NCBI RefSeq assembly: GCF_018812025.1
Contig: NC_063062.1
Location: forward strand, 3,145,927 to 3,209,926
Length of the DNA stretch: 64,000 nucleotides
Direction: 5' to 3'
Origin: Megalobrama amblycephala
Lineage: Eukaryota; Chordata; Actinopteri; Cypriniformes; Xenocyprididae
Positions 25,271 through 37,229 of this stretch are shown piece by piece; positions within the stretch are counted from its first letter, which is position 1, and the number at the start of each line of letters is the position of its first letter. Position numbers and translations under genes: made by a program. The notes beneath the pieces were generated by a model. That model was not told the origin of the DNA. It searched no databases and worked only from the letters and a program-made list of their open reading frames with translations.

Positions 25271-25635
25271 CTGCTGGGTTAAAAACAACCCAAGTTGGGT
25301 TGAAAATGGACAAACAGCGAATGGGTTGTTTTAGCCCAGCGATAGGGTTAAATGTTTGCCCAACGTGCTGGGTTGTTTTATTTAACCCAACTATTGTTTA
25401 AAGTTTACTATATTGCTGGCTTAAAATGAACCCAAAATATGTTGGAAATTAAAAATCAGACACATAATTACTAGAGGCAACAATAATAATCAAAAAGGTG
25501 AACATTTATTAATAAGCAATTTAATAATTGTTAGGGTTACATAAAACTACATTTAACCCAACTGCTGGGTTAAAACAACCCAATCACTGGGTTCATCCAT
25601 TTTCAACCCAACTTGGGTTGTTTTCAACCCAGCAG
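25271..25635 (+). mobile_element. Foldback MITE family E, copy 2
   Basis: Inverted ends CTGCTGGGTTAAAAACAACC and GGTTGTTTTCAACCCAGCAG pair almost perfectly and continue inward (AAGTTGGGTTGAAAATGGA against TCCATTTTCAACCCAACTT), giving arms of about 45 bp. The middle is shorter than in copy 1. Confidence 0.8.
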
Positions 25636-25767
25636 TGTATACTGTAATTTGCAAGGCTTTAAAATTACAGCAGCCGTGACTCAGCGTCCTGTCAAAGAAG
25701 TCAATTTTCCTTATAATATTTCATTATTTCCTTTCCTTTACCCAAACTCAGTTAAGACTAAAAACTA

Positions 25768-25770
<3 letters not shown>

Positions 25771-25860
<90 letters not shown>
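25771..25860 (+). repeat. (GT)45 microsatellite
   Basis: Ninety uninterrupted bases of GT. The long Cys-Val and His-Thr frames across it are artefacts. Such alternating purine-pyrimidine tracts can adopt Z-DNA and are usually length-polymorphic. Confidence 0.98.
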
Positions 25861-25862
<2 letters not shown>

Positions 25863-27053
25863 AAACGCACTAATGTATGTAGGTCTTTCAGCGAAAACTG
25901 AAGGTTTATCACTTCTTTCTGGTAGCCATTAAAAAGAGTTTCAATCATAAGAGCATTTAATTTCCAGTGCTTTATAATGGTTAACAATAACATCTTCCAA
26001 TTCATATCCCCTTAATAACATTGTGTTTTCAGGGCAAAACCTGAACAAACAGCGCAAACGCTTTCAGTACATTTCATGCTAATCTAATTTGAGAGCTTTT
26101 CCAATTGCTGATTATGTTAATCAGTCAGTGAGCGTTCTTCCTCCCATGCTGTGCGTTTCTGTTTGTACCTTTCTATATTTTTAGAAAAGGCAATAAACAT
26201 CACATTAAGAAGAATGGCTTCAATTGAATCTGGATCTATGAATGAGAATTTCTCCAGAACAGATTAAATCAATGCCTCCTGACACAAGTATGCGCTTTTC
26301 ATACAAAATTATATTGATGGAAGTGAACTTGCTGGAGGCTATTACAGTGCTCCAATTTGCTTAACAGAAAAATCAAACAAAGCTGTTTTCTCGAGGGGAT
26401 GCTGAACATCAGCATCACACATTCTGATGCTTGAGTGCTTTCTACTGCCCATTCATCCTCAACAAGTCTTTTTGGCCAAATGCTGCTAGTAGAAGATATA
26501 CTGCAAAGGGTTAAGCAAGAAAGCATAATGTGAGAATAAAACTCAGCTAAGAGGTTAGAAATGGGATTTTCAATTACTCCAGCACATTGACATTGTCTCC
26601 AGTGTTCCTTCTCTCATTCAACTATCACTCTCCATGCCTGTCAGTCTTGCTTCATCTCTTGACAGAGTACATCTTCACCATAATAAAGGTCTATTTTGAG
26701 AGGTTATTCAGCAGGATTTAAACCTGCATTATGTGACTGGATCATGGATTTCAAACACTCAGTCACAGCAGGTGGCCAGGTTGTTGGCATACATTTGCAT
26801 TCATTTACATATATTTGGCTTAATTTCTTTCAAAATTATTTGGATATGTTTCACTGAGGAATAAGGTGCCAAATAGGACAAGGAATAATAAAAAAAAAAG
26901 GTCAAAAAGGTCAATTGAGCAGCAAGTCATGCAATATTGCATCTGCCCCCATGAAAATCACTCAATAACATTTTCTTGTAATGTTTTTTTTTTTTATTTG
27001 TAGCCATTACCATTTTCAAAATCACATTATGGGATGAGGAATCGATTTATTTT
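25861..27053. other. Unassigned sequence
   Basis: No gene or element termini. The minus frame 26299-26526 has no recognisable domain. T-runs near 26986-26996 only. Confidence 0.45.
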
Positions 27054-27313
27054 TTAAAGTCGGCATGATCCAGAAATTGCGAATGACTTTTCTTTAATAT
27101 TGTGATGTGTATCCAAGAGAAAAGACTTATTGAACAAGAAAGAAAAAAAAAAAATGTAGGACGGGACTTTGTTCATCGGGAACTGATTGGATCATAGAAA
27201 CATTGTAGAAAGATCGTCAAAGATTATGAAGACACATGAATTATGATGTGCACAAATAAATCAATGATAAATACTCCATAAAAAAGTCAATTTTGATTTA
27301 ATTGTGACTTCAA
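27054..27313 (+). mobile_element. TTAA element family D, copy 2
   Basis: Starts TTAAAGTCGGCATGATCC and ends GTCAATTTTGATTTAATTGT then GACTTCAAA, matching both ends of 4696-5065. The right TTAA has mutated. The interior has diverged strongly. Confidence 0.6.
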
Positions 27314-27447
27314 ATAACAGCATTTCACACACTAGAGGTTTAAAATTAAATGTAATCTTTTTGAACCCTGTCAACAAATTTAGAGAGAAAAAAATAATTG
27401 TTTAGCAATAAAAATATTGTAAAAATTCCAATAACTACATAACTTTT

Positions 27448-27757
27448 CAGAGATTAGTTCACCTCAAAATTAAAGTCTGTTATTATTTGTCACTCCAACC
27501 CATATGGTGCTGTTGTTAATGGAAAACAAAATTACAATTTTTTTAAGAATCATTATGCATCTTTTCAGTGAATTTCAGTTTCTCAGGCTATCATATGGAT
27601 TCAATAGACTTGCAATATAGTGGAAATATATACTTTTTTTTACTATAAAAACTTTTATGTGGCATGAGCTGAATAAAAATTCTCCTTTTGTGTTCCTCAT
27701 AAACAATAACAGCAAATGGGTAATACATGAGGGTAAGTAAATGATGACAGGAATTTA
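27448..27757 (+). mobile_element. Decayed TTAA-type element
   Basis: Left side AGATTAGTTCACCTCAAAAT and right side GAGGGTAAGTAAATGATGAC are the two halves of the cyprinid AGATTAGTTCACC ... GGGTGAGTAAATGATGACAG family. The TTAA termini are lost. Confidence 0.5.
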
Positions 27758-28195
27758 ATCTTTGCGTATAACTTCAGACTCACACTGCACGTAGTCTGCT
27801 TTGTTAATACGTTTTGTTAAATTCTTGTTATGTTCAACCAACTGAGATAACCAGCACATCATGTTTGGCCTTGAATTAAAATAGATTAAATAAAAAAATA
27901 AACAAAGAACAGAAAACTCCCTCCACTTGCTTCTCTGCAAGCAAACTCAAAATAACAGACTGTAAACAGAGTGAATTAAGGCCACTGTATTACGTCATGG
28001 CAGTATGTCTAATGTGTGCAGGAGCAGGAAACTGGCTGCATAGCCTACATTCCTCACTGCTTGTGGGGGATGAAACAGGAAACTGTTACACACTGAACAT
28101 CCCCTCTGACAATGACCTGCAGGTACACTACCATACTCTGGGATCAGAAAAGATTTTTTTGTTATTTAAAGGTCTCATATGCTCACCAAGGCTGC
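27758..28195. other. Unassigned, with an exon-like frame
   Basis: An open frame at 27997-28221 ends near an AG/GTACAC possible donor (about 28120), but the protein is unrecognised and acceptor support is weak. A piece of family F (TATGCTCACCAAGGCTGCAT) lies at about 28168-28198. Confidence 0.35.
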
Positions 28196-28199
28196 ATTT

Positions 28200-29285
28200 T
28201 AAAAAATTGGATGACCAGTAATTTTCTTGTATTAAATTCAGATAAGACTGAGGTATTACTTTGGTATTACAGATTACTCTAAATTGTAATGTACAAAACA
28301 TGCATTTTCTGTAAAGCTGCTTTGAAACAATGGGCCCTATTTTAACGATCTAAACGCAAAGTGTAAAGCGCACGGCGCAGGTGCACTCAGGGCGTGTCCA
28401 AATCCACTTTTGCTATTTTAACGACGGAAAAACGGTCCGTGCGCCGGGGCGCATTTTTGAAATGGGTTGTCCCTATTCTCTTAATGAGTAATGGGCATAA
28501 CGTTCAATAAACCAATCAGAGTGTCATCTCCCATTCCCTTTAAGAGCGAGATGCGCTCGCGCCATGGCGGACTGCTATTTACATGGCGGAATTTGTTGGC
28601 GGAAAAGCTGAACGCTTTTCAAGCGAAGAAACCGATCTGCTCATGCGATGAGTCAGTTAATATATATGTGTGTGTATTGGCACGATTGTTCAATTAATTA
28701 GCCAATTTCGTTCATCATTATAAGTAGTAATAGGCTAAATTGAAAATAGGTAGCCTAATTCTAATACACGCAATGACTATTCATCATTACATTTTTATAT
28801 TTATGTAGCCTACACAATAATATTCTTTTACACTGTAATCCTTTTGTTTTTAATATTTGGCATGTTTGTGTGATGCGCATCCCTGTGTGTAATAAGCAAA
28901 GTCAACGCACACTGTGGACGCGCCCAGAGGTGCAGTTTCTACCAACGCACTCTAACAAAAAAATATTGCGCCATTGACTTTAGACCAGGTTTGAGTTGGT
29001 CTATGGCGCAGTCTATTTTCAGCTCCTTAAAATAGCAATGCGCCGGCAATGCACCTGAACACACCTCTTTTTTAGACCAGCACGCCCATGGGCGCACTAA
29101 CTGGCGCAAATGCATTTACTAATTTAAGGACGTGGCGCTGAACGGGAAAACGCAAATGGCGCCGGACGCAAACTAGCAAACACACTTGCGCTGCGCCTTG
29201 CGTCGCATTGCACCGGTGTATTATAGGGCCCAATATGTTTAGTCAAAAGTGCTATACAAATAAATGTGAACTGAACTGCCATAAA
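28200..29285 (+). pseudogene. LINE (L2/CR1-type) 3' remnant
   Basis: Codons at 28208-28261 read WMTSNFLVLNSDKTEVLL, typical of the C-terminal part of L2/CR1-type LINE reverse transcriptases. The 3' tail CTGTAAAGCTGCTTTGAAAC continues after the Harbinger insertion as AGTGCTATACAAATAAATG, a tail I know from fish LINEs. Most of the element is missing on the 5' side and between motif and tail, so it is a dead, heavily shortened copy. The two tail halves flank the insertion at 28332-29231. Confidence 0.65.
28332..29231 (+). mobile_element. PIF/Harbinger-like MITE, complete
   Basis: Exactly 900 bp, with inverted ends GGGCCCTAT and ATAGGGCCC, flanked by AAT on both sides (28329-28331 and 29232-29234). 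A 3 bp duplication fits PIF/Harbinger. The interior is GC-rich with many GCGC motifs (for example GGCGCAGGTGCACTCAGGGC), unlike the AT-rich surroundings. It has no transposase. Related pieces lie at 5070-5197 (-) and 48211-48822 (+). Confidence 0.85.
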
Positions 29286-30986
29286 ACGTGCTGTAAAGCT
29301 TCTTCAGGCGGCAATTTTTGAATTTATAGTGAGTGCAGGATTTGACGTTTACAGTCGCTGCTGAGAATGGAAAATATGATCATTGAATAAAGGCTTGAAT
29401 TTGGGTCTGTTTCTCACAATCGTATGGATTTTAAAGATTTGGATTACACCGCACTAATAAAATTGATTACTTTTGTGAATTTATGTTGCATTTTTGATAT
29501 ATTTTATGTTTCTACTGTCAGTCACAGCATAGGACTATACCGAGAAAATGCCTTTTGCATCCCACAGCAAACAAAATAAATATTACACGATAAATAATGG
29601 TTAAATGATTACAAAAAAGATATACATTTTAAGGTTTAAAGTGTAGTCTTGTGTAACATTATGTAATCCTTCGAAACAAATTTGCAGCAAAAGTCACACA
29701 GAACACAGTGAATATATTATATACATATTAACTAGACACGAGTAAATTGTTTAATAAATGCGACTGAAAACAATGTCTCTGATATTACAATTGAATATAA
29801 TAGAATTAGCAGTTATGTTTTGCGTTCTAAAGCACTCATTGAAAGTAAAAGAATTATTATTGTAATTTTGATTATTAGTAGTAGCAATAACTTGGTCAAT
29901 CATACTTCATGGTCTTGTTAGTTTTGTTCATTTCTTAATGTATAAAAACTTGCTTTAAAAGGCAAAAAAATAGTCTGAACTCAGTGTGAGATATCTATGC
30001 AGTAAACTACACTGCACACCAACAGGTGTGCTAAAATCCCATTCTCTCTATCCATCTTCAATCCCAATTATCTAGAAGCTCATAAATAGAGGGATTCAAA
30101 CGAGAGCGCTGGAGGGAACAGATGTGAAAGATGAAACATGGACTAGGAGACCAGCTAATTTTGGAGATTTACTGTACTTCTCTGTCTCTCTTTCACCACC
30201 ACACCCTGCCATGCAACAAGTTCAGCGATGAATTACAGCCATAGACCACCACTGAAACAAATGTGAAAGAGATCTGTGTTCACACTGCCAATGAAACATG
30301 ACACCGGCACACACACCACACAATGTTCTACTATGAACGTACATTCATTGCTGCTACAAAGCCTTAGTTGCGTCAAAACAGTGCTTCTGTTTGAAACACT
30401 ATCAGTTTTGCCCAAGGCTTGCAAGTCACCATTAATGGCTCTTTTATAAGGTTCTGACTGTAAACGCCACCATTTACGAGCAGGGCATATACAAAACCCA
30501 TATACCACCATCATAAGATATGATAAATTTAGCAGAATATTCTTCAGTCATGCTCAAGAGGCCAGATAAGCCTCCCACCGCAGCCACTCCTGCTCGCTTT
30601 AACAGGAAAAATTGGTCTGATTAGTTTCCCGCATGGAATCAGTGCCTACAGCTTTGAACATTTCCTCAGAACTTTTTATATGTTTATCATATTGTAACTG
30701 CATTTTGCAGAAACTTTCTTTAACATACTTTACTATATTTACATTTATTTCACTGATTTTGGAAGCAATCTTCCCTCTGTATCAGCACAGATTCTGTGTG
30801 GGCTGCTGACTGGTTCTCCTTAAAGTCAATCCAAACCAATATCCATTGGGAATTGTTTGGATTGTGAAATCTGGCCATTAAACACCATAACTGTGCCAGG
30901 CCAAATGCAAGTTCGCCAAAACAACTATTAGTTAACATTATAGTCTGTGTAAGTGACTTCAGCAGAAAAGGAAAGTAAGTTTCAGA
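29286..30986. other. Unassigned sequence
   Basis: No gene, element end or RNA recognised. Frames at 30233-30514 and 30750-30938 (both minus) have no known domain. It may be unique sequence. Confidence 0.45.
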
Positions 30987-31212
30987 TAGGGGTGGGACAA
31001 AATATCGATATGGCGATATATCGTCATCCTTCTCTGTGCGATACGAGAATCGTATCGCTGCGCCAAATATCGATATTTTAATTTAAAAAAATAAAGCACT
31101 ATATATAGATTTCTTTGCTCAAAGCGTCCTACTTCAAGGCGGCGCTCAACACATGAATGAGGGAAACGTGAACTTAAGTTAACTAGCCTAAGAAAAAGAG
31201 GTTATTAACAGG

Positions 31213-31310
31213 ATGGCGGACAGCAGTGTGAGTAAAATAGATGCCCCAGACACGTTTAAGTTCAAAGTCTTGACGCACTTTTATACCATTGATGTGACAG
31301 TCGTAGACAT
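31213..31310 (+). pseudogene. hAT transposase N-terminal relic
   Basis: A short frame opens ATGGCGGACAGC and includes DTFKFKVLTHFYTID. This resembles the start of BED-finger hAT transposases (a K-V-x-x-HF pattern). The reading runs into a hairpin after about 33 residues and no zinc ligands or catalytic region follow. It is non-functional; assignment is tentative, supported mainly by its place inside a hAT element. Confidence 0.4.
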
Positions 31311-31438
31311 CTTTGACGTTCTTCACCGAGCGCTTAGATATACACGGGAGCATTTGAAAGCATATATTAGGGATCCTCTGATAGACGCCTGCTTTCGAAC
31401 GCTCCCGTGTATATCTAAGCACTTGAAGAACGTCAAAG
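31311..31438. repeat. Hairpin with ~40 bp arms
   Basis: GCTTAGATATACACGGGAGC and its exact inverse (31401-31420) are flanked by CTTTGACGTTCTTCA and TGAAGAACGTCAAAG. The arms pair across a loop of about 49 bp, with a small asymmetric bulge. Confidence 0.85.
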
Positions 31439-32218
31439 GGTCTGTTTGCACCTGGTGACTTCATGCATTTTCTCTGATCGGATAGCTATCCGATCGTGAA
31501 AAGACCAGGTCTAAATGCCTAAATGCCTAAAAACGCATTTGAGACGGATTTAAATCCGATCGCTCAAACCACTTCAGGAGATGGTCTGGGACGCATTCCA
31601 GTCAAAACTGTCTATGCTCAGTCTAAATGCATCTGGTTGTTGAAACTACATATGTAAATTTTACTTCTCCCCAAAATACTAAAACTGAAACATGTTCTCA
31701 ACGAGAGTCAGATATGACAACGCTACTGCATCACACATCGCCGCAGATCTCTTCAGCAAGCTGACGCGCAAACTGCCGCATAAGAAAGTGAAAGTAAGTC
31801 GCAGACGCATAACACACAATTATCTTCATTAAAAGTAATGAGACCTTATACCAGTGCTGTTGCCGCTCTCTCCTATTGCAGTCTTTGATTTTGAAATTAA
31901 CTGATGGTCAATAAAATGCACCTCATATTTCTTGCTTTCGGTGACGTGAACTCTATTAAATGTACATATAAGATCGGATTTATCCGTTAACCTGCACTTA
32001 ACCTTTTCACGTGCATTTTGTTTTCATATTAAGACCAATATCGCGATGTATCATTATAGGATTGTCTAGCGATATATCGATTATCGCAGAATCGCTGACT
32101 CGCAATATTATCGTTATCGTGAGCCATTTATCGTGATCGTATCGTATCGTGAGGTACCCTCCGATTCCCACCCCTAATTTCAGAGGAAACAAGTTACATT
32201 TTCATTCAATTGTTTGTA

Positions 32219-33046
32219 TTAAAGGAGACCTATAATGTCCCTTTTACAAGATGTACGTCTCTGGTGTTCCCAGAATGTGTCTGTGAAGTTTCAGCTTAAA
32301 ATACCCGACAGATCATTTATTATAACTTGTCAAATTTGCCCCCATTTTGGAGTGAGCAAAAACACGCCGTTTTTGTGCACGTCCTTTAAATGCAAATGAG
32401 CTGCTGCACCCGGCCCACTTTCCAGAAGAGGGCAGAGCTTTAACAGCTCAACAACAACAAAGCTGGAGAATCTCACGCAGCCAAAATGAGGATTGTCAGT
32501 AACGGTGTTCAGCCTTACATTGTTCAAACCGGAGTCGACACTGATGGAGAGACTCAGGAAGAAGTTACAACTTTTAGAATGAAACTGGACATTTCTGAAT
32601 GGTTAGTGGATAAATTTATGTAGTTGCTGTGGAGTTGATTCAACTCATCCACTAGCATGTGCCGTCATGTTCATCTTTTGTGCAAATCCAGCGTTGAATT
32701 GACCCTCATTTGTGAAGCAGTCTGGTGTAAAATGACGGCATGATAACAACACTCTACTACAACAACTCTTCCTCTTCTCTAAAGCAGCCCAACATGGCCT
32801 CACCCGCTTTGTTGTGTGTTCCCGGGGGCGTTGTTTACGTAAATTTTAGGGTTTGTGATGTCACCAAACTGGGAAGCTCATTGTAGTCCCTACCAGCCAT
32901 TTGTTGTAGTCCTTAAAAAGCCATTTCTGTAAATGAAAATCTCCCTTTGCATTGAACTTTGAGCGTTGTAACTTTGCAGATGTTGTTTAAACATTACACA
33001 CTAACTCAAGTTAAAAAAGTGAAATCATAATCAAGGTCCCCTTTAA
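32219..33046 (-). mobile_element. TTAA MITE family A, copy 2 (fullest)
   Basis: TTAA at 32219-32222 and 33043-33046, ends AGGAGACC and GGTCCCCT. At 828 bp it is the fullest copy and shows what copies 1 and 3 have lost. It contains AGTTGATTCAACTCATCCAC and the subterminal block shared with family B (32258-32330). The minus frame 32330-32527 is a repeat artefact also seen in copy 1. Confidence 0.85.
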
Positions 33047-33100
33047 AATATACCAATGAATCAGTCACAATAAGACCAGGAATGTGCATCTAAAAAGTAC

Positions 33101-33262
33101 AATACCATTCAAAAGTTTGGGGTCGGTATGATTTTTTAATGTTTTTGAAAGAAGTCTCTTATGCTCACCAATGCTGCAATAATTTGATCAACAATGCAGT
33201 CAAGACAGTAATATTATGAGATGTTATTACAATTTAAAAAAGTAAATGAACTAGGCTCAACT
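33101..33262 (+). mobile_element. Repeat family F fragment, left end
   Basis: ACCATTCAAAAGTTTGGGGT then ATTTTTTAATGTTTTTGAAA and TATTACAATTTAAAA match the left arm of 56130-56647. Truncated on the right. Confidence 0.65.
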
Positions 33263-33614
33263 CTTCAACAATCCAGGAGAACACAGAGGTAAAAATATAT
33301 TTTATCAAGCAAAGGAATGTTATTGTTTGACTGCTGCTCTGGTTACTAATCTTAAGGAGCAAAATAACTATGTTTCCACTCCAAGCATGGATTAAAGAAC
33401 TGGTGTTACCATTTCAATTAAAGTGGAATTACTACAACAACATTCCACAGAAGAAAGAACAGTAAACACTTCTGAAGTACACCTAAAAGCTGGAATACAC
33501 TACACTACTTTTGCTGTCCTGATTTGATATCTAAATCAAGGGTTTTCAAACTGTGGGTCACAGAGTGGGAAAAGGTGGGTCGCGCAAAGTCACACACACA
33601 CAAACAGTTTAGTC
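33263..33614. other. Unassigned sequence
   Basis: No gene. TTCAAACTGTGGGTCACAGA (33545 onwards) resembles the start of a known fish repeat, but no boundaries were found. Confidence 0.4.
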
Positions 33615-33937
33615 TAGGGCTGCATGATATACCACCATCAAATAGAAATTGCGATATTGCTAAGTGCAATTTTCAAAATCGCAAAGGCTGTGATTTAATT
33701 ATATAAATTTGCGCTGCATGTTTTGAAGCATGTGCGCCTCGTAATAACAGTGAGGGTCTCAGAGCGACTCAGTTCATTATTAAATGGCTTGGTCCACATA
33801 ATTAATGAGAAGAAACTCATTCACTCCAGTCACTGCGATGTATTCTGCATGAGATTGCATTGCACCAGAGAATTTGAGTGTCACGAAAGGCTGTTTCAGG
33901 TCTGTTTAACTCAGCACTGTTGTCTTTCAGAGACATA
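33615..33937 (+). mobile_element. hAT-like element, left end only
   Basis: Begins TAGGGCTGCATGATATACC, a hAT terminus, with subterminal GAAATTGCGATATTGC. It is cut at 33938 by another repeat; no right end was found. Confidence 0.5.
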
Positions 33938-34255
33938 TGTGACCCTGGACCACAAAACCAATCATAAGTCGCACAGGTATATTTGTAGCAATAGCCAATA
34001 ATTCATTGTATGGGTCAAAATTATAAATTTTTCTTTTATGCCAAAAATCATTAGGATACTAAGTAAAGATCCTGTTCCATGAACATATTTTGTAAATTTC
34101 CTACTGTAAATATATCAAAATGTATTTTTGTGAGTGGATATGCATTGCTAAGGACTTCTTTTGGACAACTTCAAAGGTGATTTTCTCAATATTTTTTTGC
34201 ACCCTCAGATTCCAGATTTTCAAATAGTTGTATCTCGGTCAAATATTCGGACAAA
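33938..34255 (+). mobile_element. TGTGACCCTGG repeat, left part
   Basis: Starts TGTGACCCTGGACCACAAAA and runs through ATTGTATGGGTCAAAATTAT and TATGCCAAAAATCATTAGGA. This is a highly recognisable fish repeat that normally ends with the inverse GGTCCAGGGTCACA. That right end is absent, so the copy is truncated after AGTTGTATCTCGGTCAAAT. Confidence 0.65.
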
Positions 34256-34529
34256 CAATTCCTGTTTCAAAGCTTTTCTGCACTGAACACTGCGACAATC
34301 ATCACGGCGTGTACTACAGTTCATATCCGGACCGGAGTGAGCACATTTCAAGTTATGGACATATTTCATAAACTCTTAAACATCTGTAAATTAAGAAATT
34401 GAAACATAAATATTAGTATTGAAATTGTACAGTTGTACTATGAAATAAAATTATTCTTTTTAATAAATACCCGATTTCTGTCACATCAAACCCCCATAGA
34501 AAGCAACAAAATTATTATTAATATTATTC

Positions 34530-34967
34530 AAGGTCCAGAAAAGTAGTAAAGACATCGTTAAAATAGTCGACGTGACTGCAGTGGTTCAACCTTAATGTTA
34601 CGAAGCTACGAGAATATTTTTTGTGCGCAAGAGCAAAACAAAAATAACGACTTTATATACTTATTTCTTCTCTACCTTGTCAGACTCGTACGCAGTCGTA
34701 CGCAGTTCAGCGCTTCCGTGTTTCGTAACATTTCATAACATTAAGATTGAACCACCGAAGTCACGTGGACAATTTTAACAATGTCTTTAGTACCTTTCTG
34801 GACCTTGAAAGTGGTGGTTAAATTGTGGTCTATGGACGAGTCAGAAATGTCTCGGATTTCATCAAAAATATCTTAATTTGTGTTTAGAATATGAAGGTTT
34901 TACAGGTTTGGAACAACATGAGGGTAATTAATGATGATTTGTGTGAACTAACCCTTGAAGAGACACA
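34530..34967 (+). mobile_element. Foldback TTAA-family right part
   Basis: Arms AAGGTCCAGAAAAGTAGTAA (34530) and TTTAGTACCTTTCTGGACCT (34785) pair over about 85 bp with mismatches. Downstream, ATCAAAAATATCTTAATTTG and GTGAACTAACCCTT are the inverse of the left end of the 61738 element, so this is the right part of a related TTAA element. Confidence 0.6.
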
Positions 34968-35547
34968 AAAACTGCTTAATCTGTGCCAACCTGCATCAAC
35001 AAAAATCACAGAGGAATAAAACTGGATGCTGAGTCCTTGAAAAGATTGCAGAGAACTGAACACAGGCACCGGCTAAACAAACCTTTGGATACTCATATGG
35101 CAATACAGCATTTTAATAGCATAACCCAAGAAATTTCACAATTTCACAACCCAATAGCATTTCACAAGAAAATCACTCCTAGAAATTCTATCAGTATGTC
35201 CCTGAGCCCCGTAGTGCTTTGCTTATTGGTTCGCTGTTTGTCTCGCGTGAGAAAGGTTCACTGGGTAGTGTTAGAAAAGAGCATGCTCTTTCTCACCAGT
35301 AATGACAATAAACCATAGCTGAGAGCTAGAGCTAATAATGAGAACGTCAGTTAAGACAGCATGACCATCTCTAACAGTATGGAAAAGTACCCTTTCTAAT
35401 TTAAGATGGTCATGTGCTGCAATGTGTTGCATAAACACAGTCAGTAACCTTACCTGTTTCCATTTCGTATAGTCTGCAAAATAGAACAATAGAAAGCAGT
35501 CAAAGAGCCTTGAAAGTGCCGGCCTTGATTAACTTAGAGATCAAAGG
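34968..35547. other. Unassigned sequence
   Basis: Overlapping frames at 34983-35318 (+, 111 codons) and 35271-35489 (-) show no recognisable domain or splice context. Confidence 0.4.
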
Positions 35548-35878
35548 CCTGGATTCACAGACAGAGCTTAGATTAAGCCAGGACTAGACCTTAGTTAAAT
35601 TAGGAATTTAAAGAATTAGTTAAATTCAGAATGAAAATTTCCTGATAATTTACTCACCCTGTGTCATCCAAGATGTTCATGCCTTTCTTTATTCAGTCGA
35701 AAAGAAATTTTAAGTTTTTGAGAAAAACATTCCAGGATTTTTCTCCATATAGTGGACTTCAGTAAAGCTGCATTGAAAATGCAATTTGGACCTTCCACCC
35801 AGTGAACCCCACTAAAGTCCACTAGTCAACCTTAATTTCTTTCAGACTGAAGACAGTGGTCTGTGAAACCGGGCAAAA
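35548..35878 (+). mobile_element. CCGGTTTCACAGAC-type repeat, split
   Basis: Left flank GGATTCACAGACAGAGCTTA and right flank GGTCTGTGAAACCGGG are inverted ends of a cyprinid repeat. It is interrupted by family C copy 2 at 35608. Confidence 0.5.
35608..35830 (+). mobile_element. TTAA element family C, copy 2
   Basis: Starts TTAAAGAATTAGTTAAATTC. The interior (CATCCAAGATGTTCATG, TTTTTCTCCATATAGTGGAC) is the inverse of 2880-3139. It lies inside the 35548-35878 repeat. Confidence 0.6.
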
Positions 35879-37229
35879 GAGTGTGCAGATTTAACAGAGT
35901 GGGACACATAAGGGCTGTTCATTTATTGAAAATTTCAATCCAGTTAATTACACCTTATGGCAATTAATCAAACTAACCATCTCAAACTAAGCATCCCTAG
36001 CCCTAGGACTACTGGTGTACCTAAAGAAAGGTTAATTCAAATTAAGTTCTATAACTTTGCGGCATTGGATATTCACCATATATACCTTTACTCTATGTCT
36101 TTTCAACAAGTTGAAATCATTTCCTGCAGCAATTGACAGATGCTTCTGACAGAGCTTAAGTTGTTTTGAACTCTACACAGACAAGTCAGCTTGTCTGAGT
36201 CATGCCAAACAAAAGCAGGTTGTGTAGACACTAGACATAATACAAGTCAGAACGACTCACATCAAACCATGCAACAAATTAAATCCCAAACTGCACCCTC
36301 TGTAACCTGATAAGGCCAAGTATGAGCTTCAGGGGCTTAAATGTTTTTGACAGATACTTATTCAACAATTTAGAAATATTATCCCCAAAATGTGTCACAC
36401 ATTCTTTTATTTTGGTTTTTACCATATTAAACCTTGGATAAAATCAAAGGAATTGTTTTCATCCTTGCAACAATGCAGTCTCTAAAGAGCCTGGGCTGCC
36501 TAGGCGCAGTAATCCAATCTGTGAGAAATCCAGGGGAGGACATCTGCTCATTTTGTGGCACAGCGGTGCCCTGCTGACATAACAGTGTTGGAGGAAATTA
36601 AACTAGAAGCTAAACTAGACCCTCACTCTGAGGGACCAATCAATACTTGACAGATACTTGATATAAAATCATACGTTATATAAATAGTATAGTCAGCACC
36701 TTAAGTGTTGTACATGTCAGTGTTCAAAAATCTTTTCAGAAACAGGTTTCTGAAATACAACAGTTACAAGACACAAGCTTTCAATCTTTCAAATATTGGA
36801 GGGGGGTCTGTGTGCATTTAGCGATTGATGTAATGATAATAATATTCTGGCCAATATTGATTGACGCCAATAATTATTTTCATTATATGGTCGATATATA
36901 TATATATATATATATATATAAATTTAAAAAAGTATACTATATTGATTATAAAAAAAATTTAAATTACACACAGAAGAAATAAAATTAAGTTTCAGGCACC
37001 ACAACATTATAATGTACATATAATAATTCTGAGACCACTAAAGGATTAACTCAATAGGGCAAATATCCAATTAAATAAATTAACAATCAAATATTTGTCG
37101 ATATACATCTAATATGGGACAATACCAAAATTTTTTTAATTAAAATAATTAGTAACTTTGGCCAATAACTGAGGATACACAACAACGATATGCTTAAAAA
37201 GTGTTTCCTTTGAGTTTTCCACGTACAGA
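35879..37229. other. Unassigned, with a (TA)n tract
   Basis: No gene recognised. (TA)n at about 36895-36920. Around 36830-37130 there are GGCCAATA/CGATAT-type motifs suggestive of a decayed hAT element without intact ends. Confidence 0.45.

Larger units (their letters stand above)
30987..32176 (+). mobile_element. hAT element with 8 bp TSD
   Basis: Ends TAGGGGTGGG and CCCACCCCTA are perfect inverted repeats. The flanks GTTTCAGA (30979-30986) and ATTTCAGA (32177-32184) differ at one base, an 8 bp hAT duplication. ATCGATAT/ATATCGAT-rich subterminal blocks lie at both ends. The interior holds a transposase relic (31213 onwards), a 40 bp-arm hairpin (31311-31438) and a piece beginning GGGTCTGTTTGCACCTGG (31438) that belongs to another repeat. 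Confidence 0.9.

Noticed and set aside
25613..26005. Cys-Val and His-Thr repeat proteins
   Set aside because: Translations of the GT microsatellite on the two strands.
27997..28221. Possible coding exon with a GTACAC donor
   Set aside because: The protein is unrecognised, acceptor pyrimidine support is poor, and the frame runs into repeat fragments.
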